NCBI RefSeq assembly: GCF_006539825.1
Contig: NZ_BJNT01000028.1
Coordinates: 1 to 34,694, forward strand
From: Corynebacterium variabile
GTDB taxonomy: Bacteria > Actinomycetota > Actinomycetes > Mycobacteriales > Mycobacteriaceae
Reading direction: 5' to 3'
Length of the DNA stretch: 34,694 nucleotides
The position numbers were made by a program, and so were the translations under genes. Positions 10,912-19,538 of this stretch are shown here, one piece after another. Below the pieces are notes generated by a model. It did not search any database, was not told where the DNA came from, and saw only the letters and a program-made list of their open reading frames with translations. Position 1 is the stretch's first letter; every line of letters begins with the position of its first letter.

Positions 10912-11508
10912 ATGGACCACACCACCGACCACACACTCACCTCCATCGGCCCCCGCCTGAAACAGCTCCGACTTCGCCGAGACATCACCCTCACCACGCT
11001 GGCCGAGGAAACCGGGATTTCCGCGAGCACCCTGTCCCGCCTGGAGACCGGACTGCGCCGACCGACACTGGAGCAGCTTCTTCCCCTGGCCCGCTACTAC
11101 GGCGTCACCCTCGACTCCCTGGTGGACGCTCCGCACACCGGCGATCCACGAATTCACCTACGGCCACTTGCCTGCGGTGATGGATCAATTATCATCCCGC
11201 TCACCCGTCGCCCAGGGGGCATCCAGGCCTACAAATTCATCCTTCCCACGGGCTATGACGCCGATACACCCGACCTGCGGTCCCACGAAGGCCACGACTG
11301 GGCCTACGTCCTCAACGGGCAGCTTCGGCTGGTCCTCGGCAACCAGGACCTGCTTCTCCAACCTGGCGAAGCAGTCGAATTCGACACCCGCACCCCCCAC
11401 TGGTTCGGTGCGACCGGCGACGGCCCTGCCGAATTCCTCAGCCTGGTCGGCAGACAGGGCGAACGTGCCCACATCCGGGAGGTCGTCAGTCAGACTTCAC
11501 AGCAGTAA
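10912..11508 (+). CDS. XRE-family regulator with cupin sensor domain
   Basis: 198 residues from ATG at 10912. An upstream in-frame TTG at 10888 lies inside the operator palindrome and is rejected as start. Residues 8-65 are an XRE helix-turn-helix: RLKQLRLRRDITLTTLAEET, ISASTLSRLETGLRRPTLEQ, LLPLARYYGVTLDSLV. Residues 105-185 are a cupin barrel: LRSHEGHDWAYVLNGQLRLV, LLQPGEAVEFDTRTPHWFGA. The His/Glu positions of cupin metal sites are partly present (H in RSHEGHDW and in TPHW). The cupin probably senses the small-molecule ligand. Divergent from the methyltransferase and MFS genes, which it likely regulates. Confidence 0.9.
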   Translation: MDHTTDHTLTSIGPRLKQLRLRRDITLTTLAEETGISASTLSRLETGLRRPTLEQLLPLARYYGVTLDSLVDAPHTGDPRIHLRPLACGDGSIIIPLTRRPGGIQAYKFILPTGYDADTPDLRSHEGHDWAYVLNGQLRLVLGNQDLLLQPGEAVEFDTRTPHWFGATGDGPAEFLSLVGRQGERAHIREVVSQTSQQ

Positions 11509-11550
11509 CGACATCGGACCACGCGGGGCGGACACAGGGTCACGACCACC

Positions 11551-11584
11551 GCGCTGCCGCAGACCACTTCGCAGCGAAGCGCTA
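11551..11584. terminator. Possible terminator between convergent genes
   Basis: CTTCGC-A-GCGAAG at 11567-11579 is a perfect inverted repeat within the 73-base gap between the stops of the XRE-cupin gene and the convergent oxidoreductase. Short stem, almost no loop, no T-tract; it may form a cruciform-like terminator in either direction, but support is weak. Confidence 0.25.
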
Positions 11585-12487
11585 GTCACCCCGTCTGACC
11601 GTGATGATCCGACGCCCACGGGTGTGACCTCGTCGGCTGTCTGCGTGGGCGTCAGCGGCTTCCGACAGGGAATAGGTCTTGGCCACGGGAAGACGGAGCT
11701 TTCCCTCGGCGATGAGCCGTGACGACTCGACTAACGCCGCATGCACATCGCCGGCCGCCCCGGAAAAGCGAACTCCGTGTGCTGCCGCCCCGGTATCCGC
11801 GATGGAGACCACGCGATCGGCGTTCCCGGTCAGTTCGACCAGCTCTGGGAGGACTCCTGCTCCCGCCAGGTCAAGCGCCGCGTCAACGGGACCGAACTCA
11901 CGCACACGCCCGACCCACCCCGGACCGTAGGTTGTCGTTTCAGCTCCCAGGCCGCGCAGGTACTCCTGATTGTCGAATCCGGCAGTGCCGACGACATGAA
12001 TTCCCCGGGCACGGGCGATCTGAACCACCGCCGAACCGACGCCGCCGGCCGCCCCGCTGATCAGCAACCGTTCACCAGGGTGCACTGCCACTTCATCGAG
12101 CACCCGCAGTGCCGTCTCCACGACAGAGGGGTACCCGGCCGCTTCGTCGAAGGTGAGTTCTGGCGGTTTCGGTGCCCACACCGTGAGGACAGCGGACTCT
12201 GCGTAGGTGTTCACCCCCTCGCCGAAGACCGCGTCGCCGATCCGGACATTGCCGACACCCTCGCCGACTGCAGCCACCATTCCGGCGGCATCGATGCCGA
12301 GACCGGCGGGGAGAGTCACGGGGTGTGCTCCCAACTTCTGTCCCTCCCGGACCCGCCAGTCGAAGGCGTTGACTGCGGTCGCGTACACGTAAATGAGAAT
12401 CTGCCCCGGGCCGGGGCGGGGAGTCGGACTGTCGACGAGTTCAAGAACCTGCGGTCCGCCGAAACGGCGGTAGATGACGTTGCGCAT
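11582..12487 (-). CDS. NADPH-dependent quinone oxidoreductase-like protein (zinc-free MDR family)
   Basis: 301 residues from ATG at 12487. A longer frame reaches 12859, but it lies over the divergent TetR gene and is rejected. The N-terminus is a GroES-like domain: MRNVIYRRFGGPQVLELVDS, with PGPGQILIYVYATAVNAFDW. The nucleotide-binding fold carries ISGAAGGVGSAVVQIARARG, the AxxGxxG-type dinucleotide loop of quinone oxidoreductases. No structural zinc cysteines are seen, as in the Qor/zeta-crystallin branch. Likely reaction: NADPH-dependent reduction of quinones or enones. Divergent from a TetR regulator with a 19-bp palindrome between them, so probably induced by the regulator's ligand. Confidence 0.9.
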   Translation of the reverse strand: MRNVIYRRFGGPQVLELVDSPTPRPGPGQILIYVYATAVNAFDWRVREGQKLGAHPVTLPAGLGIDAAGMVAAVGEGVGNVRIGDAVFGEGVNTYAESAVLTVWAPKPPELTFDEAAGYPSVVETALRVLDEVAVHPGERLLISGAAGGVGSAVVQIARARGIHVVGTAGFDNQEYLRGLGAETTTYGPGWVGRVREFGPVDAALDLAGAGVLPELVELTGNADRVVSIADTGAAAHGVRFSGAAGDVHAALVESSRLIAEGKLRLPVAKTYSLSEAADAHADSRRGHTRGRRIITVRRGD

Positions 12488-12499
12488 GGCCGCCACAAT

Positions 12500-12537
12500 A
12501 ACACTAACGGTTAGTGTTTTGTATCTGCTAGTGTTTT
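12500..12537. promoter_or_regulatory. TetR operator, 19-bp perfect palindrome plus half-site
   Basis: AACACTAACGGTTAGTGTT at 12500-12518 has 9-bp arms around one central base. TAGTGTTTT occurs inside it at 12512-12520 and again at 12529-12537, 17 bp apart, giving an extra half-site next to the TetR start. The palindrome is 13 bases from the oxidoreductase ATG and 24 bases from the TetR ATG, so bound repressor would block both. Confidence 0.75.
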
Positions 12538-12541
12538 TAGC

Positions 12542-13168
12542 ATGCCGAGACCATCCACTGCCGAAGCCCCCGCCGGACGCCGCGAACGGAAGAAGGCCGC
12601 CACCCGCCGCCATATCGCCGAGGTCGCGCTGAAGCTGTTCACGGAGTTCGGGTACGACGCCGTCGGAGTGCGCAGGATCGCCACCGAAGCAGATGTTGCT
12701 GTCACGACGCTGTTCTCCCACTTCCCCTCGAAAGAGGACCTCGTTTTCGAGCAGACGGACATGTTTGCCCTTCGCCTGCGGGAAACGGTGCGTAACAGTG
12801 ACCAGCAGGCCACCATGCTCCGACGAATCAGGAAGGTGTTCCGGGCCCTGCTCCTCCACTGCACAGGTGATGACACGGTGGACCTGCGAACGATGATCGA
12901 GGAGTCACCTGCGCTCTCCAGCCACGCACAGGTTGTGGAGCTCCGGTCCTCCGATACGCTGGCTCAAGCACTCATCGAGGCACGCATCCCGGAGTCATCC
13001 CCGGCCGCCCTGCAGATGGTCGCCCGCTGCGCCGTTGACGCCTTCTCGATCGCACGACGTTCTGCAACCCCAATGGATACTTTTGACGAGTTGTTCCAGA
13101 TGGTGGAAGCAACTGGCCCGGCCGCCGGACTGGAATGCCCGCACTCAGAAGTCCCTGGGACAATGTAA
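12542..13168 (+). CDS. TetR-family transcriptional regulator
   Basis: 208 residues from ATG at 12542. The HTH is at about 16-62: RKKAATRRHIAEVALKLFTE, FGYDAVGVRRIATEADVAVT, TLFSHFPSKEDLVFEQ, a canonical TetR_N domain. The C-terminal ligand domain contains LRRIRKVFRALLLHCTGDDT and VDLRTMIEESPALSS, a pattern like the TetR_C_17-type domain of MftR/AcrR-like actinobacterial regulators. Divergent from the quinone oxidoreductase gene with the palindromic operator between. The start leaves no space for a good ribosome-binding site beyond the half-site, so the mRNA could be leaderless or very short-led. Inducer unknown; an electrophile or quinone is plausible given the neighbour. Confidence 0.92.
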   Translation: MPRPSTAEAPAGRRERKKAATRRHIAEVALKLFTEFGYDAVGVRRIATEADVAVTTLFSHFPSKEDLVFEQTDMFALRLRETVRNSDQQATMLRRIRKVFRALLLHCTGDDTVDLRTMIEESPALSSHAQVVELRSSDTLAQALIEARIPESSPAALQMVARCAVDAFSIARRSATPMDTFDELFQMVEATGPAAGLECPHSEVPGTM

Positions 13169-13234
13169 GCCTCCACCTGCATCAGACTCCGGCGTCCTTG
13201 GCCCAGGCGGAAAACATGGGACCTCCGGTCCGGT

Positions 13235-14191
13235 TCAGTCCTCCTGAACACCCGGCAGGTCGACTGTAGCCACTGCCTTGCCACCTAACCGTCGCTCACG
13301 CAGCCGACTCACCGCGTCCCCCAGGTCCTCCCAGCCACTGCACCAGGCGATTCCGGGATCGATCCGCCCGTCGGCCGCGGCCTGCGCCAGCCAACCCATC
13401 CCCCGGGCGATATCAGCAGCCTCCGGCATGAAGAACGTCGCGATCGACCGGTTGTCTTGACCCGGCCGGCTGAGGAAGGCGTCTGGTGCGAAGGTCGCAG
13501 GTTTCTGTGATGCACTGCCTACTGCGACAAGTGTGCCGTCCCTGCCCAGGGTGGCGAACGACTCCACGAGAGTCGGGCCGCCGACAGTCTCCACCACGCC
13601 GTCAACGGCTCCCATCGCCGCAGTCCCGCCCGGCGTCGTCACAACCTCCGAAGCTCCGAGGTCACGCAACATGTCCCCGTTTCGTCCTGGATTTCCTGTC
13701 ACAGCCGTGACATCGGCACCACCGAGACGGGCGAGTTGCACCGCGAAGCGCCCTACACCTCCGGTGGCTCCGGTAACCAGAACACGTCGTCCGAGCAGGG
13801 GACCGATGCGGTTGAGCGCGGCGAGGGCGGTCCCGGCGGCGATCGGGATGGTGGCGGCCGCACCCAGGTCGGCATCTGCAGGGATCTCCGCCAGATGTGT
13901 GGTGTCCACGGCACGGAGCGCTGCCCAAGCGCCGTTCCAGCCGAAGGTGGTCACGGGTGCTCCGACAGGTGGGCCGCTACCGTCCGCCGCTTCCTGGACC
14001 ACCACACCGGCCGCTTCCCAACCGGGGACACTACCGTCGGGAGCTGCGTCGATGTTGTCGACAACGTCTCCGTTGTTGACCGAGAACGCCTTGACAGCAA
14101 CAAGGGCCTGACCCGGCCCAGGGACGGGGTCCGGCACCGTGCCGATGCGGAATCCATCGGGCATAGAGTGATCGACGACTATTGCGCGCAT
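13235..14191 (-). CDS. NADPH:quinone reductase-like oxidoreductase (zinc-free MDR family)
   Basis: 318 residues. GroES-like N-terminus: [53 protein letters not shown]. The dinucleotide loop is [21 protein letters not shown], and the substrate-side end is [31 protein letters not shown]. Start is ATG at 14191, sharing bases with the stop of the upstream XRE gene (TGATG), so translationally coupled and probably co-transcribed. It is only distantly like the other oxidoreductase at 11582-12487 and does not look like a recent duplicate. Likely role: NADPH-dependent reduction of a quinone-like or unsaturated carbonyl compound. Confidence 0.9.
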   Translation of the reverse strand: MRAIVVDHSMPDGFRIGTVPDPVPGPGQALVAVKAFSVNNGDVVDNIDAAPDGSVPGWEAAGVVVQEAADGSGPPVGAPVTTFGWNGAWAALRAVDTTHLAEIPADADLGAAATIPIAAGTALAALNRIGPLLGRRVLVTGATGGVGRFAVQLARLGGADVTAVTGNPGRNGDMLRDLGASEVVTTPGGTAAMGAVDGVVETVGGPTLVESFATLGRDGTLVAVGSASQKPATFAPDAFLSRPGQDNRSIATFFMPEAADIARGMGWLAQAAADGRIDPGIAWCSGWEDLGDAVSRLRERRLGGKAVATVDLPGVQED

Positions 14192-15114
14192 CAGAGTTCA
14201 CCTTTCCTGTTCGTGTGATGGGGTACCAGGTCAGCGTCTCCGTGACCGTGGCGGATGGGAGAAGATTCGTGGCCGTCCGCTTCCCTCTCAACCAGTTTTC
14301 CCAGTCGCTCGGTGGTTTCACCGTCTGCTGGGGTCATTACCGTCATCCGGTGATTCGTATCCGGGATGACCGTGGAGACGAAGTTGAGGTTGAGGTCTCC
14401 GACGGCTGGACTGTTGAGCTGCTTGACCTCGTAGCGTTCGAGCAGCACGTCATGCCGCGCCCACAGACGGGCGAACTCGTCGGACTCGTCCTGCAACCGT
14501 CCGATGACCTCGGGAGCCTCCTGCTCCGTCGCAGCGCCCGCCTCAGAGCGCAGGCGCGCGACCATCCGGGACGCCACGATGTCCGGGTCGCGGTAGAGCG
14601 CCCGCCACTGCGGATCCTTGAAGAACTGCACTGCGCAGTTCCGCTCGGACTCCGGGAGGAGATCAAGGTCGGCGAACAGCAGTCGATACGCCCGGTTGTA
14701 CGCCACGACATCGAAGAACGGCGTCTGCACACACGCCGGGTACGGATCCAGCTTGTCCAGTACCGGTTGGATCGCCATCAGGAGCGCCGGGTCACACGTT
14801 GGCCCGTCAGATGCGGTGGGAGGCAGTCCGGCCAGGCTTCGGAGGTATGCAGTCTCCGCCGCATCCAGCTTCAGCGCCCGGCCGACCGCCGAGAGAACCT
14901 GCGCGCTGACGTTGATCGTGCGCCCCTGTTCGAGCCAGGTGTACCAGGTGACACCGACACTGGCGAGCACCGCGACCTCCTCACGTCGCAGTCCGGGTGT
15001 GCGACGACGTCCGGTCGCCGGAAGTCCCACATCCTCCGGGGACAGCCTTTCCCTCCTGCTACGAAGGAAGGCGCCCAATTCCTGTCGTGCGACGGTTCCG
15101 CCTGAGTCACTCAT
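14191..15114 (-). CDS. XRE-family regulator with MmyB/MltR-type ligand-binding domain
   Basis: 307 residues from ATG at 15114; CGAGG lies five bases upstream, and ATG at 15132 would add only six residues. HTH region: [60 protein letters not shown], a pattern highly typical of the actinobacterial regulators with a PAS-like MmyB/MltR domain. The ligand domain contains [52 protein letters not shown]. Such proteins bind small molecules or fatty acids. Coupled to the downstream oxidoreductase gene (TGATG) and divergent from an MFS exporter, so it probably controls both. Confidence 0.92.
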   Translation of the reverse strand: MSDSGGTVARQELGAFLRSRRERLSPEDVGLPATGRRRTPGLRREEVAVLASVGVTWYTWLEQGRTINVSAQVLSAVGRALKLDAAETAYLRSLAGLPPTASDGPTCDPALLMAIQPVLDKLDPYPACVQTPFFDVVAYNRAYRLLFADLDLLPESERNCAVQFFKDPQWRALYRDPDIVASRMVARLRSEAGAATEQEAPEVIGRLQDESDEFARLWARHDVLLERYEVKQLNSPAVGDLNLNFVSTVIPDTNHRMTVMTPADGETTERLGKLVEREADGHESSPIRHGHGDADLVPHHTNRKGEL

Positions 15115-15216
15115 ACCTCGATGATGCGCCACCGGTCTCCCACTTATCCAGGTTCAGTCAGTACCCCCATAAACCGGCTTCTGGTACCCGCATGACAATC
15201 GATCCACGCTGTTCGA
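15115..15216. promoter_or_regulatory. Divergent promoter region of XRE and MFS genes
   Basis: 102 bases between divergent starts. GACAAT at 15194-15199 is a candidate -10 for the MFS gene, 18 bases before its GTG. No clean palindrome was found by eye, so the operator of the XRE regulator is not identified. Confidence 0.35.
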
Positions 15217-16668
15217 GTGACTTCAACTACTACGCCAGATTCTGGCTCCCCATCCACAGTCCGGTCGCCGTCGGCATCCCTCGGTATGCCCGGGCTTCTC
15301 GCGACTCTCTCCGCCCTGCTGCTCTCCGTAGTCAGCTTCTCAGCGACCGGAATTGCCGTCCCCGACATCGGATCTTCTCTGGACGCTACCGCTGGCGAAC
15401 AGTCCCTGGTGGTCTCCGCCTACTCACTCGGGTTCGCCGTTCCCCTCGTGCTCGGTGGGCGACTCGGCGACCTGTACGGGCGTCGTCGCCTGTTCCTCCT
15501 CGGCATGGCGGGCTTCACGCTCCTCTCTCTCTTCGCGACGCTGGCCCCGAACATGACGGTGTTGATCGCAGCCCGGGCACTCACCGGGGTCTCGGCCGCG
15601 GCTATGGTCCCGCAGGTGCTCGCCACCATTACTGCATCGACGGAAGGTACCGAGCGTGCCCGCGCTGTCGGCCTGTTCGGCGCCACCGCCGGCGGTGCCA
15701 CCGCGATCGGGCAGGTCCTCGGTGGTCTTCTTCTCTCGGCACCGCTGTTCGGTGACGGGTGGCGCACCGTCTTCGCAGCAAGTGTCTTCATGGGTGTCCT
15801 CTCGTTCCTGGCTGCACTGCGTTGGGTTCCCGACACCAATTCCCCCGGGCATCGTTCCCTTGACCTGACCGGTATGCTCCTGCTCGGTGCGGCATTGATC
15901 TCGTTGCTTGTCCCGGTGTCCCAGGGCGCGTCGCTCGGCTGGCCAGCCTGGTGTTGGATCTTACTTGTCGCCGTCCCGGTCCTGTTCGCGGCATTCTGGG
16001 GTTGGCAGCACCACGTACACCGCGGTGGGCGAGCTTCACTGGTCCCGCCGCCGCTGCTGGGTCTGCGCTCCTACCGCGTGGGCCTTCTCATGGCCCTGAT
16101 ACTCCAGGCCGCCTACGGTGCCTTCACGTTCGTCTTCGCACTCACCGCACAGACCGGGATGGGATGGTCCCCCATGCTTACTGCGCTCGTCCTGCTTCCT
16201 TTCGCCCTCTGCTTCTTCGCTGTCTCCGTCTGGTCCGGGAAACTCGCACCCCGTTTCGGGTTCCGACGCCTGCTCATCGTCGGTGGCGTTATCCAGGCCG
16301 CACTCCTGGCCGTCACGGCGGCGGTCGTCAGTGTCCAGGGTGCCGGTCTCAGTTCGTGGGTTGTAGCCGGTCTGTTGATTGGAGTCGGCGTCGGACAGGC
16401 TTTCATGTTCGGTCCGCTCGTCGGAGCAATGGTCGCCGATGTGCCTCCCTCCTTCGCCGGAGCAGCTTCCGGGGTACTGCAGACGACGCAGCAGGCGGCA
16501 ATGGGCCTCGGGGTTGCCATCGCCGGAGGATTCCTCATCACTGTCACTGGAGAACCGACAGGATCTACGGCGGGCGCGTACGCCACTGCTCTCGCCGTCT
16601 GCATGATCATCCAGGCTGCTTTCGCCATAGTCTTTGCCCTGGCCGCCATCGCACTGCCGAAGCGCTGA
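15217..16668 (+). CDS. MFS drug exporter, DHA2 (14-helix) type
   Basis: 483 residues from GTG at 15217; no strong ribosome-binding site precedes it, and ATG at 15286 (inside SASLGMPGLL) would trim the polar Ser/Thr-rich N-terminus. First helix LLATLSALLLSVVSFSATGI, motif A GGRLGDLYGRRR (80-91), AARALTGVSAAAMVPQVLAT, and a motif C-like stretch FGATAGGATAIGQVLGGLLL. The C-terminal half has LPFALCFFAVSVWSGKLAPR and further hydrophobic helices. It exports unknown toxic compounds by proton antiport. Divergent from the XRE-oxidoreductase pair and convergent with the ABC permease. Confidence 0.92.
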   Translation: MTSTTTPDSGSPSTVRSPSASLGMPGLLATLSALLLSVVSFSATGIAVPDIGSSLDATAGEQSLVVSAYSLGFAVPLVLGGRLGDLYGRRRLFLLGMAGFTLLSLFATLAPNMTVLIAARALTGVSAAAMVPQVLATITASTEGTERARAVGLFGATAGGATAIGQVLGGLLLSAPLFGDGWRTVFAASVFMGVLSFLAALRWVPDTNSPGHRSLDLTGMLLLGAALISLLVPVSQGASLGWPAWCWILLVAVPVLFAAFWGWQHHVHRGGRASLVPPPLLGLRSYRVGLLMALILQAAYGAFTFVFALTAQTGMGWSPMLTALVLLPFALCFFAVSVWSGKLAPRFGFRRLLIVGGVIQAALLAVTAAVVSVQGAGLSSWVVAGLLIGVGVGQAFMFGPLVGAMVADVPPSFAGAASGVLQTTQQAAMGLGVAIAGGFLITVTGEPTGSTAGAYATALAVCMIIQAAFAIVFALAAIALPKR

Positions 16669-16680
16669 GAGCAGAGAGCA

Positions 16681-16730
16681 GGCTGCGGGAACAGCCTCGG
16701 CACCGGGCCCGGGGCCGGACAACCCGGCCC
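16681..16730. terminator. Hairpins between convergent MFS and ABC permease genes
   Basis: Two stem-loops lie between the stops: GGCTG-N6-CAGCC (16681-16696) and the stronger GGGCCGG-N5-CCGGCCC (16712-16730, 7 GC pairs). Neither is followed by a T-tract on either strand. The position between convergent genes fits a bidirectional terminator. Confidence 0.45.
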
Positions 16731-16769
16731 GGAGGAGATGACCCGGTCGACTGACTCCAGCGGGTCCGG

Positions 16770-18632
16770 TCACTGGTGCGGTGTGCCCGACATCCTGCGG
16801 ATAAGTTGCGAGACTGCGATTGCGGCGGTGACAGTCGCAGTGGCAAAGAGCACGATGGGCAGGGCGATCAGCGTCGACCACGGTAGGCTCGGCCAGCTGT
16901 CCAGGAGAGCGATACCGGTGCCGAGGGCCGCCGGCACTGCTGTGGCCGTGCCGAGGATGATGGCGAAGATGACGGCGATGACTGTCTCGGTGGTGACCGT
17001 ACGGACGAGGGTGAAGCGTGTCGCTCCGATAAGGGAGAGCAGGTCGAATTCATCACGCCGTCCTCGGATGAGTGAGATGAGGGTGTTGACGGCGGCGAGC
17101 AGCGCGAAGGCGAGAAGAGCAAAGAGGAGCACTGACGATGTCAGTGCTTCGCCGTTGCCCTGCATTTCTGTGGCATAATCGGAAGAATTCTGCAGGTCAA
17201 TGCCCTGCGCTGCGGCAGTGGACGAGACGGTGTCCGCTGCACCGGGAGCCGTGCCGACCAGGAGGGTGCCCCCTGTCTCAGCACCTGGGGAGTCGATGAG
17301 GTAGTCGCCGAAACCGAGTGACGAGGTGTAGATGGCGACGATGGTCCGGTTGCGGGTCTCACTGTCGGTGCGCACCGCTATGGTGTCTCCGATTCCCGTC
17401 GTGGTACCGAACAGCGCATCGGCCGAGACCGCGACAGTGTCGTCACCGTCAAGGGCTGTCAGTGACCCCGCAGTGACACCGGGGGCAAGGACCGACGTGT
17501 AGTCCGCAGTACCCGAGATGGTGGCGATGGTGACTGGCTCCCGAATCTCGAAGGGAAGTTCCTCATCATCGTCTTCCTCAATCACCTCGCCGGTCACGGA
17601 GCCGAGAACCCAGACGTTGTCGACACCGTCGATGCGGTGCACCGTGTCGGCGTCCTGTGGACTCGTGACGGGCCCGACGCGGTCGGCGAGGAGGCCGGCG
17701 GTGAGCTGTTCGCGTGCAGCGGTGTCGGTGATCGCATTGGTGCTCAGTTGCACGGTGCCGAGTGCCGCGACGAGAGCGAACGGGATCAGCACTGCTGCCA
17801 GGCGGCGAGAGAACCCTCGAATGTTCGTCAACGGAAGCGCCAACAGTAGATTCCGTGGCAACAGGTGCCGGGCACGGGTCGCGATCGTCGCTGTGATCAC
17901 GGGGCCTACGAGGGCGAGAGCAGTGATCAGTAAGAATGTGGATATAGCCGCGAAAGCGACACCGATCATTCCGGGCAGTGCGAACGGCATTGCCGCGGAG
18001 GCTGCGCCGGCGGCGAGAACGACGAGTGCGGTGATTCGGCGACCGGTACCCAGTGTGGGTTCCTCGATGGCGGCAGCTCGGACGGCATCTGCGGCATGTC
18101 CGCGCAACGCATGCCGGGATGCTGACCACGCCGCCACGACCGCGACAACGAGCATGACAGCCGTAGCTCCCGTCGCCGACACTGCGTCGAAAGGCGGAGG
18201 GTAGGCATCAGGTACCAGCCCAGTGCCCCGCAGGAGCGGCACCGTGGCTGCGGCCAGCACGAATCCGAGCAGTGTTCCGACAGGTGCAGCCGCGACGAAC
18301 AGGAGCATGGTCTCCAGCAGAATGACCCCGCGAAGCCGCCCTGACGTGGCACCGACGGCAGCAAGGAGCGCATATTGGCGGCGACGTTCGCGGATACCTG
18401 TCGCGATGGTGGATGCAACGGCGAGACCGGCGATCAGCGCTGCGATACCGATGAAGGAGGACGAGATCGTGACCAGTTGCCCACTGGTCGAGGCAAGAGC
18501 GGGGTCTGTGAGACCTGCGGTGAACCAGAAAGCTGCGGCGGAGATCATGCCGATCGCAGCGGTGATCGCAACGGTGGCGCCCATGAGTTGGGGGGTGTTG
18601 ACGCGGGCGCTGCGCCGGATGAGGGTCCACAT
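16770..18632 (-). CDS. FtsX-like ABC transporter permease
   Basis: A 620-residue membrane protein. The N-terminal part is a helix-loop-helix set ending in RRRQYALLAAVGATSGRLRG, and near the C-terminus RRDEFDLLSLIGATRFTLVR repeats the same FtsX coupling motif (E/D-x-x-LLxxxGAT), so there are two FtsX domains. Between them is a large extracytoplasmic region (about residues 300-480) with many Asp, Thr and Val, including EVIEEDDDEELPFEIREPVT. Its start overlaps the stop of the ATPase gene (TGATG). With that ATPase it forms a MacB/LolCD-type exporter, common for antimicrobial peptides or envelope stress in Gram-positive bacteria. Regulated presumably by the kinase/regulator pair upstream. Confidence 0.92.
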   Translation of the reverse strand: MWTLIRRSARVNTPQLMGATVAITAAIGMISAAAFWFTAGLTDPALASTSGQLVTISSSFIGIAALIAGLAVASTIATGIRERRRQYALLAAVGATSGRLRGVILLETMLLFVAAAPVGTLLGFVLAAATVPLLRGTGLVPDAYPPPFDAVSATGATAVMLVVAVVAAWSASRHALRGHAADAVRAAAIEEPTLGTGRRITALVVLAAGAASAAMPFALPGMIGVAFAAISTFLLITALALVGPVITATIATRARHLLPRNLLLALPLTNIRGFSRRLAAVLIPFALVAALGTVQLSTNAITDTAAREQLTAGLLADRVGPVTSPQDADTVHRIDGVDNVWVLGSVTGEVIEEDDDEELPFEIREPVTIATISGTADYTSVLAPGVTAGSLTALDGDDTVAVSADALFGTTTGIGDTIAVRTDSETRNRTIVAIYTSSLGFGDYLIDSPGAETGGTLLVGTAPGAADTVSSTAAAQGIDLQNSSDYATEMQGNGEALTSSVLLFALLAFALLAAVNTLISLIRGRRDEFDLLSLIGATRFTLVRTVTTETVIAVIFAIILGTATAVPAALGTGIALLDSWPSLPWSTLIALPIVLFATATVTAAIAVSQLIRRMSGTPHQ

Positions 18633-19402
18633 CAGCGGGCCTCGTTGAGAATCGACAACTGCTGGGAAATCTGCTGCACTGTGGGTTGCGCGAGGTCAGC
18701 CGCGATGACGCCACGGTCGAGGAAAAGTACCCGGTCCGCGCTCGCAGCCACGACAGGGTCGTGGGTGACAAGGACCAGAGTCTGGGACAGCTGCGCAGCG
18801 GCGCGCCGCAGCACCTGCATCACGTGGTGGGCGGTATGCGGGTCGAGCGCGCCTGTGGGTTCGTCAGCGAAGACCACCTCAGGGCGAGTCGCGAGGGCAC
18901 GGGCGATCGCGACCCGCTGCGCCTGTCCGCCAGAGAGCTCAGAGGGAAGCCGCTGCGCTTTGTCTGCCAGACCCACGAGTTCGAGGATCTCTCGCTGCCG
19001 AGCCTGGTCAACGACCGGGCCGCCGAGAAGCGTGGGCAGCGCAACGTTCTCCGCAACTGTGAGGTGAGGGAGGAGATTGTAGGCCTGGAACACAAATCCG
19101 AGACGGTCTCGGCGGAACCGGGTCAGTGCGTCTCCACGCAAGGCGTTGAGATCCTGGCCTCCCACAACGATGCTCCCCGAGGTGGGGGCTTCAAGGCCGG
19201 CGGCGCAGTTGAGAAGTGTCGACTTTCCCGATCCTGACGGTCCCATCAGTGCGGTGAACGAACCTGCGACGATGCGGATCGTGACACCACGGAGCACCTC
19301 AACGGTGCGGGACCCGTCCGGGAAGCCTTTTCGCACATCGGTGAACTGCACGGCGATCGGAGCAGTGGCTCTCGATCCGGGGAAGGGAGTGGGATAGGTC
19401 AT
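18632..19402 (-). CDS. ABC transporter ATP-binding protein (MacB/LolD type)
   Basis: 256 residues from ATG at 19402, preferred over an upstream in-frame start at 19438 because the latter falls inside an inverted repeat; GAGAG lies upstream of the chosen ATG. All ATPase motifs are intact: Walker A GPSGSGKST (54-62), Q-loop Q106 in FVFQAYNLL, signature LSGGQ (156-160), Walker B VVFADEP (176-182) and switch H214 in VTHDP. The sequence FVFQAYNLLPHLTVAENVAL is characteristic of the MacB/LolD group, whose partners are FtsX-like permeases, and such a gene follows directly. Energises export, cytoplasmic face of the membrane. Confidence 0.95.
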   Translation of the reverse strand: MTYPTPFPGSRATAPIAVQFTDVRKGFPDGSRTVEVLRGVTIRIVAGSFTALMGPSGSGKSTLLNCAAGLEAPTSGSIVVGGQDLNALRGDALTRFRRDRLGFVFQAYNLLPHLTVAENVALPTLLGGPVVDQARQREILELVGLADKAQRLPSELSGGQAQRVAIARALATRPEVVFADEPTGALDPHTAHHVMQVLRRAAAQLSQTLVLVTHDPVVAASADRVLFLDRGVIAADLAQPTVQQISQQLSILNEAR

Positions 19403-19414
19403 GACGTGCTCTCG

Positions 19415-19439
19415 GTTGAGGAATTGTGACCTCCTCAAC
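19415..19439 (-). promoter_or_regulatory. 8-bp inverted repeat upstream of ABC operon
   Basis: GTTGAGGA at 19415-19422 and TCCTCAAC at 19432-19439 form a perfect inverted repeat with a 9-base spacer, 13 bases before the ATPase start codon. It could be a regulator-binding site near the transcription start or a hairpin in the 5' leader. Confidence 0.45.
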
Positions 19440-19458
19440 GCTAAATGGCGCGCCTACC

Positions 19459-19509
19459 TGCATCTAGGCCCTTCGAGATGCAATCTTATTCTTGCGCCTT
19501 TCGATGCAA
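19459..19509. promoter_or_regulatory. TGCATC boxes, candidate response-regulator site
   Basis: TGCATCT (19459-19465) and AGATGCA (19476-19482) form a perfect inverted repeat with a 10-base spacer, and GATGCAA recurs at 19478-19484 and 19503-19509, 25 bp apart. The boxes lie between the response regulator stop and the ABC operon start, where a regulator-dependent promoter for the exporter is expected. The alternative is a transcript-end hairpin of the regulator gene, but no T-tract follows. Confidence 0.42.
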
Positions 19510-19538
19510 CTGCGTCCATCCGCCCCGTGGCGAAGAGG

